From Microlunatus soli (GTDB taxonomy: Bacteria > Actinomycetota > Actinomycetes > Propionibacteriales > Propionibacteriaceae), in the NCBI RefSeq assembly GCF_900105385.1, contig NZ_LT629772.1, positions 3,472,001-3,536,000 on the forward strand: 64,000 bases of DNA, given 5' to 3'. Positions 50,545 through 61,154 of this stretch are shown in pieces (within the stretch, counting starts at the first letter, position 1; the number at the start of each line of letters is the position of its first letter). The translations under genes and the position numbers were made by a program. Under the pieces are notes generated by a model. The model saw nothing but the letters and a program-made list of their open reading frames with translations, was not told the origin of the DNA and made no database searches.

Positions 50545-51279
50545 ATGACAGCGGGCGCAGGAAACGACAAGGTGCTCTGGGTGACCGGCGCCGGCAGTGG
50601 GATGGGCGCTGCTGCTGCCCGGCAGGCGGCGCGTACGGGATGGCGGGTCGCGTTGAGTGGGCGGCGGGTCGAGGCGCTGGAAGAGGTCGCGCGGACGATC
50701 ACCGATGACGGCGGCCAGGCGCTCGTGCTGCCGCTCGACGTCACCGACCCGGAGCAGATCGCAACCGTCCACGATGCGCTGGTCGCCGAGTGGGGAGCGA
50801 TCGACGGGCTGGTGCTGTCGGCCGGGCTGAACAACCCGCGCCGCACCTGGGCCGATCAGCAGTTGGACGACTTCGCCGCCATCGTGGACACCAACCTGAT
50901 CGCGGTGGCCCGGGTGATCGACGCCGCGTTGCCGCAGCTGCGCGACAGTGCCGGCGTCGTGGTGATCATCTCCTCCTATGCCGGCTGGCAGTTCAATCCC
51001 GGAGCCGGGGTCGCGTACAGCGCCAGCAAGAGCGCGCTGTCCGCGGTCGCGGTCAGCCTCAACAAACAGGAGGCGCGGCACGGGATCCGTGCCTGTCACT
51101 TCTGTCCCGGCGACGTCGCCACCGACTTCCTGCAGCAGCGCCCGGTGGTTCCCGACGCACAGGCGCAGCAGGTGATGCTGACCGCCGACGACATCGGCAG
51201 GGCGGTCGGGTTCGTGCTCGACGCGCCGCCGTACGTACGGGTCGACGAACTGGTGATCTCACCGGTCTCCCAGGTCTGA
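50545..51279 (+). CDS. short-chain dehydrogenase/reductase
   Basis: A 244-residue SDR. ATG 50545 is preferred because AGGGAG lies about 5 nt upstream; ATG 50527 is also possible. It has VTGAGSGMGAAAA (cofactor loop), LSAGLNNP, then IISSYAGWQ and YSASKSAL (Ser and YxxxK). It ends 11 bp before a GntR regulator gene that it probably accompanies. Its role is open; sugar or alcohol oxidation is likely. Confidence 0.84.
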   Translation: MTAGAGNDKVLWVTGAGSGMGAAAARQAARTGWRVALSGRRVEALEEVARTITDDGGQALVLPLDVTDPEQIATVHDALVAEWGAIDGLVLSAGLNNPRRTWADQQLDDFAAIVDTNLIAVARVIDAALPQLRDSAGVVVIISSYAGWQFNPGAGVAYSASKSALSAVAVSLNKQEARHGIRACHFCPGDVATDFLQQRPVVPDAQAQQVMLTADDIGRAVGFVLDAPPYVRVDELVISPVSQV

Positions 51280-51290
51280 GACCTCCCGCC

Positions 51291-51968
51291 ATGGATGCCG
51301 TCCCGAGCGCATACGAGCGGGTCCTGGAAGCGGTCGGCTCGGCTGTCGTCGCCGGGGAACTACCGGTGGGTGCGGTCGACACCGTCGACCGGATCGAGAG
51401 CCGTACGGGTGCCTCCCGCAGCATCGTTCGAGAGGCCGTGCGGGTGCTGGTCGGGCTCGGCCTGTTGACGGCCGGTCGTCGGGTCGGGCTCACCGTCTGC
51501 CCCCGTGATCAGTGGAACGTCCTGGACCCGCGGGTGATCCGGTGGCGGCTACGCAGCGATCGCGAAGATCAACTTCTCGAGCTGCTCGAGTTGCGCCGGG
51601 CGGTCGAGCCCGCGGCCGCCCGGCAGGCGGCGGAACGTCGTACCGATGACGAGGCCGAGCGGCTGCGGAGTATTGCCGACGAGCTACGAGCCGCTGCCGG
51701 CCTCGGCGGCTCGGCGTTCCTGGAGGCCGACCGGCAGCTGCATCGGGCGATGCTCCGGGCGTCCGGTAACGCCCTCTTCGTCCGGCTCGGCGGGGTGATC
51801 GACGAGGCCCTGCGGGATCGCGCCGAAGGTGAACAGGCGATCGCCCGGCCCGCGAGCCGGGACGTCGCCCTGCACGGGCTGATGGCTGCGGCGATCGCCG
51901 ATGCCGACGCCGAAGGCGCGGAAGCCGCGATGCGGGAGATCGTCGAGCTGACCGATCCGACCCCCTAG
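51291..51968 (+). CDS. GntR/FadR-family regulator
   Basis: A 225-residue regulator. The HTH is at ~5-75: YERVLEAVGSAVVAGELPVG and TGASRSIVREAVRVLVGLGLL. The FCD domain from ~85 starts LLELRRAVEPAAARQA and has ADRQLHRAML and HGLMAAAIADAD. Start ATG 51291 follows the SDR stop by 11 bp. It likely controls the SDR pair. Its stop codon TAG lies inside a tandem repeat (51950-52035). Confidence 0.84.
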   Translation: MDAVPSAYERVLEAVGSAVVAGELPVGAVDTVDRIESRTGASRSIVREAVRVLVGLGLLTAGRRVGLTVCPRDQWNVLDPRVIRWRLRSDREDQLLELLELRRAVEPAAARQAAERRTDDEAERLRSIADELRAAAGLGGSAFLEADRQLHRAMLRASGNALFVRLGGVIDEALRDRAEGEQAIARPASRDVALHGLMAAAIADADAEGAEAAMREIVELTDPTP

Positions 51969-52035
51969 ACCGATCCGACCCCCTTGACCGATCTGACCCC
52001 CTTGACCGATCTGACCCCTGACCAATCCGACCCGG
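51950..52035. repeat. 18-bp tandem repeat across the stop codon of a GntR gene
   Basis: Units GACCGATCCGACCCCCTA (51950), GACCGATCCGACCCCCTT (51968), GACCGATCTGACCCCCTT (51986) and a shorter GACCGATCTGACCCCT (52004) are followed by a degenerate GACCAATCCGACCCGG. The TAG stop is at 51966-51968, made by a change in the last base of unit one plus the first base of unit two. Confidence 0.8.
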
Positions 52036-52056
52036 CGCCCCGTCCGTCCGGTCGTG

Positions 52057-52488
52057 TCAGGTGGTGAACGCCGTGAGATAGACCACGACAACGGTGTCGC
52101 TGCTGGTGTCGATCAGCACCGAGCGATAGGCGTCGTCGCGCAGTTGACTTCGGATCCCACTGAACGACGTCACTGCATCCGGATCCCAGCTGTCGCTGTC
52201 GTGCCGCCGGTCCTTGGTGTGCACTGACCGCAGCCCCGCGGTCGGTTCGCCGAGCCCGCTGTCGGTCAGGAACGCCGGCAGATCGGACTTCGCCATTCTC
52301 GCCGCTGCCGTCAGGTGCCAGTCCTGGAAGCCGTCCTCCACGGCGCTCAGCAGGACGGTGCCCGGAGGAAGCACGACCTTGGCGATCGACTCCACCTCGC
52401 CGGCGCTGACGAGCTCATCGTCGGCATTGCCGATGGAGCAGCCCAGCAGGCTCAAGCACAGGCTTGCGATGATCAACAATCGGCGCAC
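52057..52488 (-). CDS. predicted lipoprotein of unknown function
   Basis: A 143-residue protein with a lipoprotein signal peptide: MRRLLIIASLCLSLLGCSIG, lipobox LLGC with Cys17. The mature part is acidic and has no motif I recognise. It ends in a VLIDTSSDTVVVVYLTAF strand. The gene stands alone between the GntR repeat and the SorC regulator. No function can be assigned. Confidence 0.65.
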   Translation of the reverse strand: MRRLLIIASLCLSLLGCSIGNADDELVSAGEVESIAKVVLPPGTVLLSAVEDGFQDWHLTAAARMAKSDLPAFLTDSGLGEPTAGLRSVHTKDRRHDSDSWDPDAVTSFSGIRSQLRDDAYRSVLIDTSSDTVVVVYLTAFTT

Positions 52489-52572
52489 CAGTCGACGATA
52501 CCCGTCGGGAGGGCCGCGGACGATGATGATGACTCCGTCGGCGGCCGGGTCAGCGAAGCGGTCCGCCGGTGC

Positions 52573-53544
52573 TCACCGGAGCCGGTCGACGATCGCGGTC
52601 GCCAGCGACTCGTCGACCAACAGGGTCTGGACGAAGCCGGCGCGTACCGCCGCGATCACCGCGTCGGCGCGATGGGCGCCGTGGCTGGTGGCGATCACCG
52701 CCGGGATGGCACGGAGCTCGTCGGCGGTGAGGCCGATCACGCGGGCGTCGATCTTGTCCGAGACCGGTCGGCCGGCAGCGTCGAAGACTCGACCGGCGAC
52801 GCCGCCACAGGCTCCGGCGACGGCCGCGCGCCGGGCCAACGGTGGTGGCAACACCGGATAGAGCGAGGAGCCTTCCGGTGTCCAGGTGCCGATCCCGACC
52901 ACCGCGACGTCGACCTGCCGCGCGCGCTCCAGGACGTCGCGGATGTCCGGCTGATCGCTGAGCGCCCGGGCGGTCGCCGGATCGGGCGCATAGAGCGGGG
53001 CGTAGATCGGGTACGCCGTGCCCTCCGCGGTCCGGGCGACCTCGCGGATCACTTCGACCGATCCGAGTCGATCGCCCGGATAGGTGATCGCGCCACACAG
53101 TTGGACCACATCACAGGGTGACAGTCGATGCAGGTGTCGCGGCATCGCCTCGATCACCTGGCTCCAGGCCAGGCCCAGTCGATCGCCGGGCCGGATCCGA
53201 TCGGTGAGGTGTTCGGCCAACGCGACGGCCAGGGTGTCGACGGTCGGGGCGATCTGCAGCCGTTGGGAGCGGCCGACGACAACGGCGGCGTCGATGCCGA
53301 GTGTGTCGGCCAGTCGCTCGGCGAGCTCGGCGTCCAGCCGGCCCGGATCGCCGACCTCGATGGACACGATGCCTTTCGCCTTCGCTTCCTCCAGCAGGCG
53401 GGCGATCTGCCAGCGGCTGAGTCCGGTCCGCTCGGCGATCGCGACCTTGGACCGATCGCGCAGAAAGTAGTCCTGCGCGACCTCGAGGATCAGGGCGGCG
53501 TTCTCTGCTTGTGCTTCGGCCAAGCGTGCGGGACGAGCAGGCAT
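52573..53544 (-). CDS. SorC-family sugar-responsive transcription regulator
   Basis: A 323-residue regulator. ATG 53544 has GGAGG 7 nt upstream. The N-terminal HTH region is AERTGLSRWQIARLLEEA (residues ~38-55). The sugar-binding domain (from ~60) has the SorC/DeoR pattern: LGLAWSQVIEAM, VVQLCGAI and GVAGRVFDAAG. It is divergent from a sugar MFS transporter and likely controls that gene and the sulfatase through the palindrome at 53590. Confidence 0.87.
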   Translation of the reverse strand: MPARPARLAEAQAENAALILEVAQDYFLRDRSKVAIAERTGLSRWQIARLLEEAKAKGIVSIEVGDPGRLDAELAERLADTLGIDAAVVVGRSQRLQIAPTVDTLAVALAEHLTDRIRPGDRLGLAWSQVIEAMPRHLHRLSPCDVVQLCGAITYPGDRLGSVEVIREVARTAEGTAYPIYAPLYAPDPATARALSDQPDIRDVLERARQVDVAVVGIGTWTPEGSSLYPVLPPPLARRAAVAGACGGVAGRVFDAAGRPVSDKIDARVIGLTADELRAIPAVIATSHGAHRADAVIAAVRAGFVQTLLVDESLATAIVDRLR

Positions 53545-53589
53545 CGGATCCTCCGGTCGTGTGGTGGAACAGATCAAGGATCTCACATC

Positions 53590-53609
53590 TGAGCAAACGC
53601 TTGTGCTCA
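53590..53609. promoter_or_regulatory. palindromic operator for the SorC regulator
   Basis: TGAGCAAACGCTTGTGCTCA has perfect TGAGCA/TGCTCA arms separated by 8 bp. It lies in the 138-bp divergent region between the SorC gene and the sugar transporter. A half-site (GTGCTCA) recurs at 53650. Binding is inferred. Confidence 0.6.
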
Positions 53610-53682
53610 GAGTTGCACCCATCTAGCGTGCGCGAGTGAGCGAAACCAGGTGCTCATCCGTGCAACACGATGGAGTGAGGTC

Positions 53683-55119
53683 ATGTCGGTGACAACATCG
53701 AAGAGGTCGCAGGGCCCGAACGGATCGGCGGCCGGCCGTCGGGTGCCGTCCTGGTTGATCTACCTGTTCGGAGCGCTCGGCGCGATCCTGTGGGGATACG
53801 ACACCGGCGTGGTCTCCGGAGCCCTGCTGTACATCAAGAAGGACTTCCACGTCAGCCCGGGCGAGCAGGGACTGATCACGTCCTCGTTCACCATCGGAGC
53901 GATCGTCGGTGCCTTGCTGACCGCGTTGATCGTCGATCGACTCGGCCGCAAGCGGCTGCTCTTCCTGGCCGGTATCGTCTTCGTCATCGGCACCTTGCTG
54001 GCCGCCTTGGCGACCGGGCCCGGCGGCGTGATCGCCGGACGCGCGGTGCTCGGCATCGGCATCGGCTTCGTGTCGGTCAACATCCCGATCTATCTGTCCG
54101 AGATCGCACCGGCGCGCTCCCGTGGGCGGATCGTCTCGCTGACCCAGTTCATGAACGCCTCCGGAATCCTGTTGGCCTACGTTGCCAACTACGCCTTCTC
54201 GGCCACTGCCGCCTGGCGGCTGATGATCGGGATCGCGGTGCTGCCGGCCGTGCTGCTGATGCTCGGCGTCCTGGTCCTGCCGGACAGCCCACGATGGTTG
54301 GTGTCCCGCGGCCGGATCGCCGAGGCTCGCGCCGGGTTGGTCGCCCGCGGCGACGATGTCGATCCCGACCTCACGGTGCGCGAGATCCAGGCCGGAGTGG
54401 CGGCATCGCACGGGGCCTGGCGTTCGTTGCTGCAGCCGTGGGCACGCAAGCCGTTGCTGATTGCGGTGCTGATGACGGTGCTGGCGCAGTTCCTCGGGAT
54501 CAACGCGATCACCTACTACGCCCCGACCGTGTTGACCACGATCGGCTTCAGCGACAGCGCATCGCTGATCAGCACCATCGGGTTCGGCTCGGTGTCGGTG
54601 CTGGCGACGGTCTGGGCGGTGCGCTTCGCCGACCGGTTCCGGCGCCGCCGCATCCTGGTGACCGGCGCGATGATCACCGGCACAGCGATGTTGATCACTG
54701 CCGTGTTCACCTGGTCGGCCGGTCTGACCAGTGCCGTCACCGGCATCGTCGCGATCGTCGCCTTCACCGCCTTCAAGGCAGGATTCTCCTCGACCTGGGG
54801 GCCGGTCTCTCGGGTGGTGGAGACCGAGATCCTGCCGATCTCCATCAGAGGTACGGCGGTCAGCGTCGCCGAGATGGCCAACTTCTCGGCCATCTTCGTC
54901 GTCACGCTGCTGTTCCCGATCCTGCTGCAGGGTGGGGCAGGATTCGCGTTCGTCTTCTTCGCAGCGATGGCGGTCGTTGCCATTGTGATCATGATCGTCG
55001 TCGTGCCGGAGACCCGGGGTCGCAGCCTGGAGGAGATCGAGATCTCGCTGCGGGCCGGTCGGCAGCGCGACGCACCCGCCAGCCAGCACCCAACGACCGA
55101 GGAGTCCCATGACCGATAA
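53683..55119 (+). CDS. MFS sugar/H+ symporter (sugar porter family)
   Basis: A 478-residue transporter with twelve TM segments. It begins with a Ser/Arg-rich tail and GAILWGYDTGVVSGALLYI, the sugar-porter signature. VDRLGRKRLL, PDSPRWLV and PETRGRSLEEIE are the other signatures of the family. GGAGTGAGG precedes ATG 53683. The 3' end overlaps the sulfatase start by 11 nt, and both likely answer to the SorC regulator. The substrate could be a sugar freed by the sulfatase. Confidence 0.9.
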   Translation: MSVTTSKRSQGPNGSAAGRRVPSWLIYLFGALGAILWGYDTGVVSGALLYIKKDFHVSPGEQGLITSSFTIGAIVGALLTALIVDRLGRKRLLFLAGIVFVIGTLLAALATGPGGVIAGRAVLGIGIGFVSVNIPIYLSEIAPARSRGRIVSLTQFMNASGILLAYVANYAFSATAAWRLMIGIAVLPAVLLMLGVLVLPDSPRWLVSRGRIAEARAGLVARGDDVDPDLTVREIQAGVAASHGAWRSLLQPWARKPLLIAVLMTVLAQFLGINAITYYAPTVLTTIGFSDSASLISTIGFGSVSVLATVWAVRFADRFRRRRILVTGAMITGTAMLITAVFTWSAGLTSAVTGIVAIVAFTAFKAGFSSTWGPVSRVVETEILPISIRGTAVSVAEMANFSAIFVVTLLFPILLQGGAGFAFVFFAAMAVVAIVIMIVVVPETRGRSLEEIEISLRAGRQRDAPASQHPTTEESHDR

Positions 55120-56542
55120 GCGTCCCAACATCGTCTTCGTCATCACCGATCAGCAACGCTTCGACACCATTGCGGCTCTCGGGTACGACCATGCGGTGAC
55201 CCCGCATCTCGACAGACTCACCCGGCGCGGCACGGCCTTCACCCACACCTTCGTCACAGCGCCGTCGTGCGCACCGTCCAGGGCGAGCCTGTTCACCGGC
55301 GTCTACCCGCACACGACAGGCGTGCTCAAGAACAACGACCCGTGGAACCACTCCTGGGTCGAGTTGCTGGCCGGAGCCGGCTATCGGTGTGTGAATGTCG
55401 GCAAGATGCACACCTTCCCGTACGAGACGTCGGTCGGCTTCCACGAACGCCATGTGGTGGAGAACAAGGACCGCAGCAATCCGAAGCTGCCGTACCTGAT
55501 GGACCAATGGGACAAGGCGTTCTTCGCCCGCGGCCTGGTCAAACCGGACCGGGCGACGAAGTATCGCGCGGTTCCCGACTATCGCGAGCGGCTCGGCGCC
55601 TTCGTCTGGGATGCGCCCGACGATCTGCACGCCGACAACTTCGTCGGCGGCCTGGCCACCCACTGGCTGGACAGCTATCCCGGCGAGGAGCCGTTCTTCC
55701 TACAGGTCGGATTTCCCGGACCGCATCCGCCGTACGATCCGACCCAGGAGCACCTGGACCGGCTCGCCGATGCCGAGATCCCGCTGCCGTACGACTCCGA
55801 GCAGGACCGCGCCGGCCAGCCGTACGCATTGCAGGATCTGCGCCGCGACAACCTCGAAGTCGATCATGATGCGGTGGTCCATCTTGATCATCCGACCGAG
55901 GATCAGGTGCTCCGCCAGCGCCGGCACTATCTGGCCAACGTGTCGATGATCGATGAGCAGGTCGGGCAGATCGTCGATGCGCTCGAACGCCGCGGCGTGC
56001 TGGAGGACACGGTGCTGATCTTCACCTCCGACCACGGTGACTGCCTCAATGATCACGGACACATCCAGAAGTGGTCGATGTACGAGCCGAGTGTGCGGGT
56101 GCCGGCGATCGTCGCCGGTCCGGGGATCGTCGCTGATCAACAATGCGACGGACTGGCGTCACTGATGGACCTCGGGCCGACCATTCTCGAACTCGCAGGG
56201 GTCACCCCGCCGAGCTGGATGGAGGCGGAGTCACTGCTGCCGGCGCTGCGCGGCGAATCCTGGTCCGGCCGGGAGTACGTGTTCTCCGAACACGCGCGGG
56301 ACATGATTTTGCAGCAGACCGCGCTGATGACGATGGTCCGTGATCACCGCTACAAGCACGTCGAGTTCGTCGATCATGCCGATGGTCAACTGTTCGACCT
56401 GGACACCGATCCGCACGAGGAGAACAACCTGTGGGACGACCCGGACCACGCCGCGGTGCGGGAGCGGATGTCGCGGCTGATCGCCGACTGGCGCGCGGAG
56501 AGCGCCTTGCGGACCGCGGACCGGACAGCCGCCTTCCGTTGA
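55109..56542 (+). CDS. sulfatase (type I, formylglycine-dependent)
   Basis: A 477-residue sulfatase. CAPSR at 54-58 is the CxPSR signal for conversion of Cys54 to formylglycine; the TDQQRFD (13-19), TSDHGDCLNDH and HPPYD regions supply metal and sulfate ligands. I see no signal peptide (MTDKRPNIVFVITD), so it should act in the cytoplasm on imported sulfated sugars or phenols. It overlaps the sugar porter gene by 11 nt. No formylglycine-generating enzyme gene is in the window. Confidence 0.88.
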   Translation: MTDKRPNIVFVITDQQRFDTIAALGYDHAVTPHLDRLTRRGTAFTHTFVTAPSCAPSRASLFTGVYPHTTGVLKNNDPWNHSWVELLAGAGYRCVNVGKMHTFPYETSVGFHERHVVENKDRSNPKLPYLMDQWDKAFFARGLVKPDRATKYRAVPDYRERLGAFVWDAPDDLHADNFVGGLATHWLDSYPGEEPFFLQVGFPGPHPPYDPTQEHLDRLADAEIPLPYDSEQDRAGQPYALQDLRRDNLEVDHDAVVHLDHPTEDQVLRQRRHYLANVSMIDEQVGQIVDALERRGVLEDTVLIFTSDHGDCLNDHGHIQKWSMYEPSVRVPAIVAGPGIVADQQCDGLASLMDLGPTILELAGVTPPSWMEAESLLPALRGESWSGREYVFSEHARDMILQQTALMTMVRDHRYKHVEFVDHADGQLFDLDTDPHEENNLWDDPDHAAVRERMSRLIADWRAESALRTADRTAAFR

Positions 56543-56575
56543 CCCGGTGCAGTGACCCGGGCATCGGCCACCGGG

Positions 56576-57469
56576 TCAGCGCTCGGTGCCGTCCCTGGTC
56601 ATCGCGGCGGCCTCCTCGGTGACGGCCCAGGACGCGAGCAGCTTCAACCCGTCGGCGGCGGGCGTCCCCGCCGCCGCGGTGTAGACGTTGAGCCGCAGGC
56701 TCGGTTCGGACGGCAACGCCATCGATTCGTAGTCCAGATCGAGCTGGCCGACGACCGGATGGCGGAGCCGCTTCATCCCGGAGCGATGGAACCGCACGTC
56801 GTGCGACGCCCAATGCTGGCGGAAGACCTCGCTGCGGGTGCTCAGCTCGCCGACCAGTTCGATCAACGCCTTGTCGTTGGGGTTGTCGCCGGCCTCGAGC
56901 CGCAACATGGCTGCGGCATCTCGCGAGATCTGTTCCCAGTCGACGAAGAAGTCCCGTGCCGCCGGATCGAGATAGGTGAACCGAATCGTATTGGCAGGTC
57001 GCCGGGGATCGGCCAACACGGGCGAATACAGCGCACGCCCGAGCGGGTTCATCGCGATCAGATCGTGTCGGCCGTTGCGGACCCAGGCCGGTGCCTCGGT
57101 GATCGCATCGAGGATCTGCTGAACGGCGGGCCGAACGGTCTGTGGCGGCGCGGCCCGCCGCCTGCCGCGGCCGCCGGCCCTGCCCTGCCGGGCCAGCGTG
57201 AACAGATGGTCGCGCTCGGCCTCATCGAGATCCAGCGCGCGAGCAAGCGCGTCAAGGACGCCGTCGCTGGCGCCGCCGAGATTGCCGCGTTCCATCCGGA
57301 CGTAGTAGTCGACCGACACCCCGGCCAGCAGCGCCACTTCCTCGCGGCGCAGACCCTTCACCCGCCGGTTGCCGCCGTAGGCCGGCAGCCCGGCCTGTTC
57401 GGGAGTGATCCGCTCCCGCCGGGTGCGCAGGAACTCCCGGATCTCGGCGCGACGATCCAGTTCAACCAT
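56576..57469 (-). CDS. XRE-family regulator with MmyB ligand-binding domain
   Basis: A 297-residue protein. The N-terminal HTH has LRREEVALLAGVSVDYYVRMERGN (residues ~41-64, given here only in part), typical of this family. The C-terminal MmyB-like domain (from ~105) has LDAITEAPAWVRN and NTIRFTYLDPAARDFF. Members often regulate a neighbouring redox gene. This one is divergent from the alcohol dehydrogenase operon. The palindrome at 57481 lies just before its start. Confidence 0.87.
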   Translation of the reverse strand: MVELDRRAEIREFLRTRRERITPEQAGLPAYGGNRRVKGLRREEVALLAGVSVDYYVRMERGNLGGASDGVLDALARALDLDEAERDHLFTLARQGRAGGRGRRRAAPPQTVRPAVQQILDAITEAPAWVRNGRHDLIAMNPLGRALYSPVLADPRRPANTIRFTYLDPAARDFFVDWEQISRDAAAMLRLEAGDNPNDKALIELVGELSTRSEVFRQHWASHDVRFHRSGMKRLRHPVVGQLDLDYESMALPSEPSLRLNVYTAAAGTPAADGLKLLASWAVTEEAAAMTRDGTER

Positions 57470-57480
57470 GGCACCACCGT

Positions 57481-57496
57481 ACGACGACGTCGTCGT
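57481..57496. promoter_or_regulatory. 16-bp perfect palindrome upstream of the XRE gene
   Basis: ACGACGACGTCGTCGT is a perfect palindrome 11 bp upstream of the XRE-type regulator start and in the region between it and the alcohol dehydrogenase gene. It is a good candidate for the regulator's own operator. Confidence 0.5.
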
Positions 57497-57667
57497 CGAG
57501 CCTGGGTTCGGGAGTGGTCATGATCTCCAGTCTCAGCACTCCGCTCCGCGGGTGGCAGTGACTGGCGGAACGGGTAATGACAGACCCTCCCAGAGTCGGC
57601 GGCGGTGGACGTAGCGTCTCGGTCAGGCCATCCGGCACGCACACCGAGTGAGGAGTGAAGGAAGTAG

Positions 57668-58680
57668 ATGCGAGGAGTGATCATTCACGCGCCCGGCGAT
57701 GTCCGGGTCGAGGACCGCGACGACCCCAAGATCATCGAGCCGACCGACGCCGTGATCCGTACGGTGGCGGCCTGCGTCTGCGGCTCGGACCTGTGGCGCT
57801 TCCGTGGCGTCGACGCGGTCACCGAGCCGGCCGCGATCGGCCACGAGTACGTCGGCGTCGTGCAGGAGATCGGTGCGGCGGTCGACCGGATCAAACCGGG
57901 ACAGTTCGTCGTCGGCGGCTTCTACGCCTCCGACGGCAGCTGCCCGCACTGCCGTGCCGGCTACCAGTTCTCCTGCGTCAACAAGTCCGGTTTCGACGGC
58001 TGCCAGGCCGAGTACATCCGGATCCCGATGGCCGACGGCACCCTGTTCGCGACGCCGGAACTGCCCGACGAGACGATGATCCCGAGCCTGCTCGCGCTGT
58101 CCGACGTGATGAGCACGGGTTGGCATGCCGCGGTCGAGGCCGGCGTCACGGCCGGCTCGACGGTCGCCGTCGTCGGCGACGGGGCGGTCGGACTGTCCGC
58201 GGTGCTGGCCGCCCGCGAACTCGGCGCCACCAAGATCATCGCCATCAGCCGGCACGCCTCTCGGCAGCACGTCGCCCGGGAGTTCGGCGCCACCGACGTC
58301 GTCGCCGAGCGCGGCGCCGAGGGTGTCGCGCGGGTCAAGGAGCTGACTGACGGCGTCGGCGCCGATGCGGTCTGCGAGGCGGTCGGCACGAACGAGTCCA
58401 TGCTGCAGGCGATCCGCTCGGTTCGGCCGGGCGGGACCGTCGGCTGTGTCGGCGTCCCGCACGGGGTCGAGGTGCCGGCACGCGAACTGTTCTTCGCCAA
58501 CGTCGGGATCAAGGGCGGTCCGGCCTCGGTCGCGCAGTACCTGCCCGATCTGATGCAGCGGGTCTGGACCGGACGGATCGAGCCGGGCAAGGTCTTCGAT
58601 CTCCACCTGCCGCTCGAGCAGGCGGCCGACGCCTACCGGGCGATGGACGACCGGGACGCGATCAAGGTGCTGTTGAAGCC

Positions 58681-58684
<4 letters not shown>
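57668..58684 (+). CDS. zinc-dependent alcohol dehydrogenase
   Basis: A 338-residue MDR enzyme with zinc. CVCGSDLWRF (Cys ligand), GHEYVGVV (His/Glu) form the catalytic site. The structural zinc loop is partial: CPHCRAGYQFSC has three Cys. The cofactor loop is VVGDGAVGLSAV. The 5' leader has AAGGAAGTAG before ATG 57668. It begins a three-gene operon with a CMD protein and an aldo/keto reductase, so it may act in aldehyde or quinone reduction under oxidative stress. Confidence 0.87.
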
Positions 58685-60413
<1,729 letters not shown>

Positions 60414-60427
60414 TCAGTACCAGCCGA

Positions 60428-60934
60428 TCAGTACCAGCTCTGGGCCTCCGAGCTGTTGCACGGACGCATGAAGATCCTGCCCGCGGTGGAGCCGTCCAGG
60501 CACTGCTGGGAGTTCTGATTCTGGAAGCGGATGGTGCCGTCGTTCCAATGCTTGATGTACCAGCTCTGCTGGACCGAGCGGCTGTCGCTGCCGGCGAAGC
60601 ACGGGTAGCTGGTGGCGTAGGTCAGGTCGCCCATGTGCGACAGGCACTGGTCGGTTCGCATGTTCCGGAACTGGACGGTGCCATCCCGCCACTTGTGCAC
60701 CGACCAGCGTTGGCTGCTCGTTCCGGACACCGGTGCGGTGCGGACGCCACCGTCGGAGCCGTCCATCCGGAGCCCGGTGGCCTCGTTGGTGTAGGTCTCG
60801 ATCGCATCGGCGTGCGCTGTCGCGGTCCCGGCGATCGTCACCGCGGTTCCGATCACGGCGGCGGCCGATGCCCCGGCCAACACTCGGATCGGCGTCGCGA
60901 TGCCAGTCCCGGCATGGCGTGCGGAGATACTCAC
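60428..60934 (-). CDS. secreted ricin B-type lectin
   Basis: A 168-residue exported protein from GTG 60934, with AAGGAG 6 nt upstream. A signal peptide with a TATAHA end is followed by a single RICIN trefoil with three QxW-like motifs: QRWSVHKW, QSWYIKHW and a final QSWY. Cys pairs in each repeat fit the fold. It ends at the tryptophan-tyrosine typical of the last motif. Likely binds glycans outside the cell. No catalytic domain is attached, which is unusual for secreted actinobacterial RICIN proteins. Confidence 0.83.
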   Translation of the reverse strand: MSISARHAGTGIATPIRVLAGASAAAVIGTAVTIAGTATAHADAIETYTNEATGLRMDGSDGGVRTAPVSGTSSQRWSVHKWRDGTVQFRNMRTDQCLSHMGDLTYATSYPCFAGSDSRSVQQSWYIKHWNDGTIRFQNQNSQQCLDGSTAGRIFMRPCNSSEAQSWY

Positions 60935-61154
60935 GGTTGCTCCTTCTCGTTGTGACGCGGGGATCGCGAACCGCCCCTGATGGGCGATCCGGCCCGCGAC
61001 CTGAACGATTCTTCGGACGTCGCGGGCCAGCAGCGCGCGATTTCGGGCCTGGCCGAACAGGTCGCCCTGCCCGCCACGTCGGCCGCCGATCAAGATCAGG
61101 CCGCCGCCGAATGAAAGGATGGCCAGGCAGTGTCGAAACCCCGAGGAGCAGCTG

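Noticed and set aside
53623-55146. 507-residue antisense frame opposite the sugar porter
   Set aside because: Composition is Gln/Asp/Arg-rich with no hydrophobic core. The other strand has all sugar-porter signatures.
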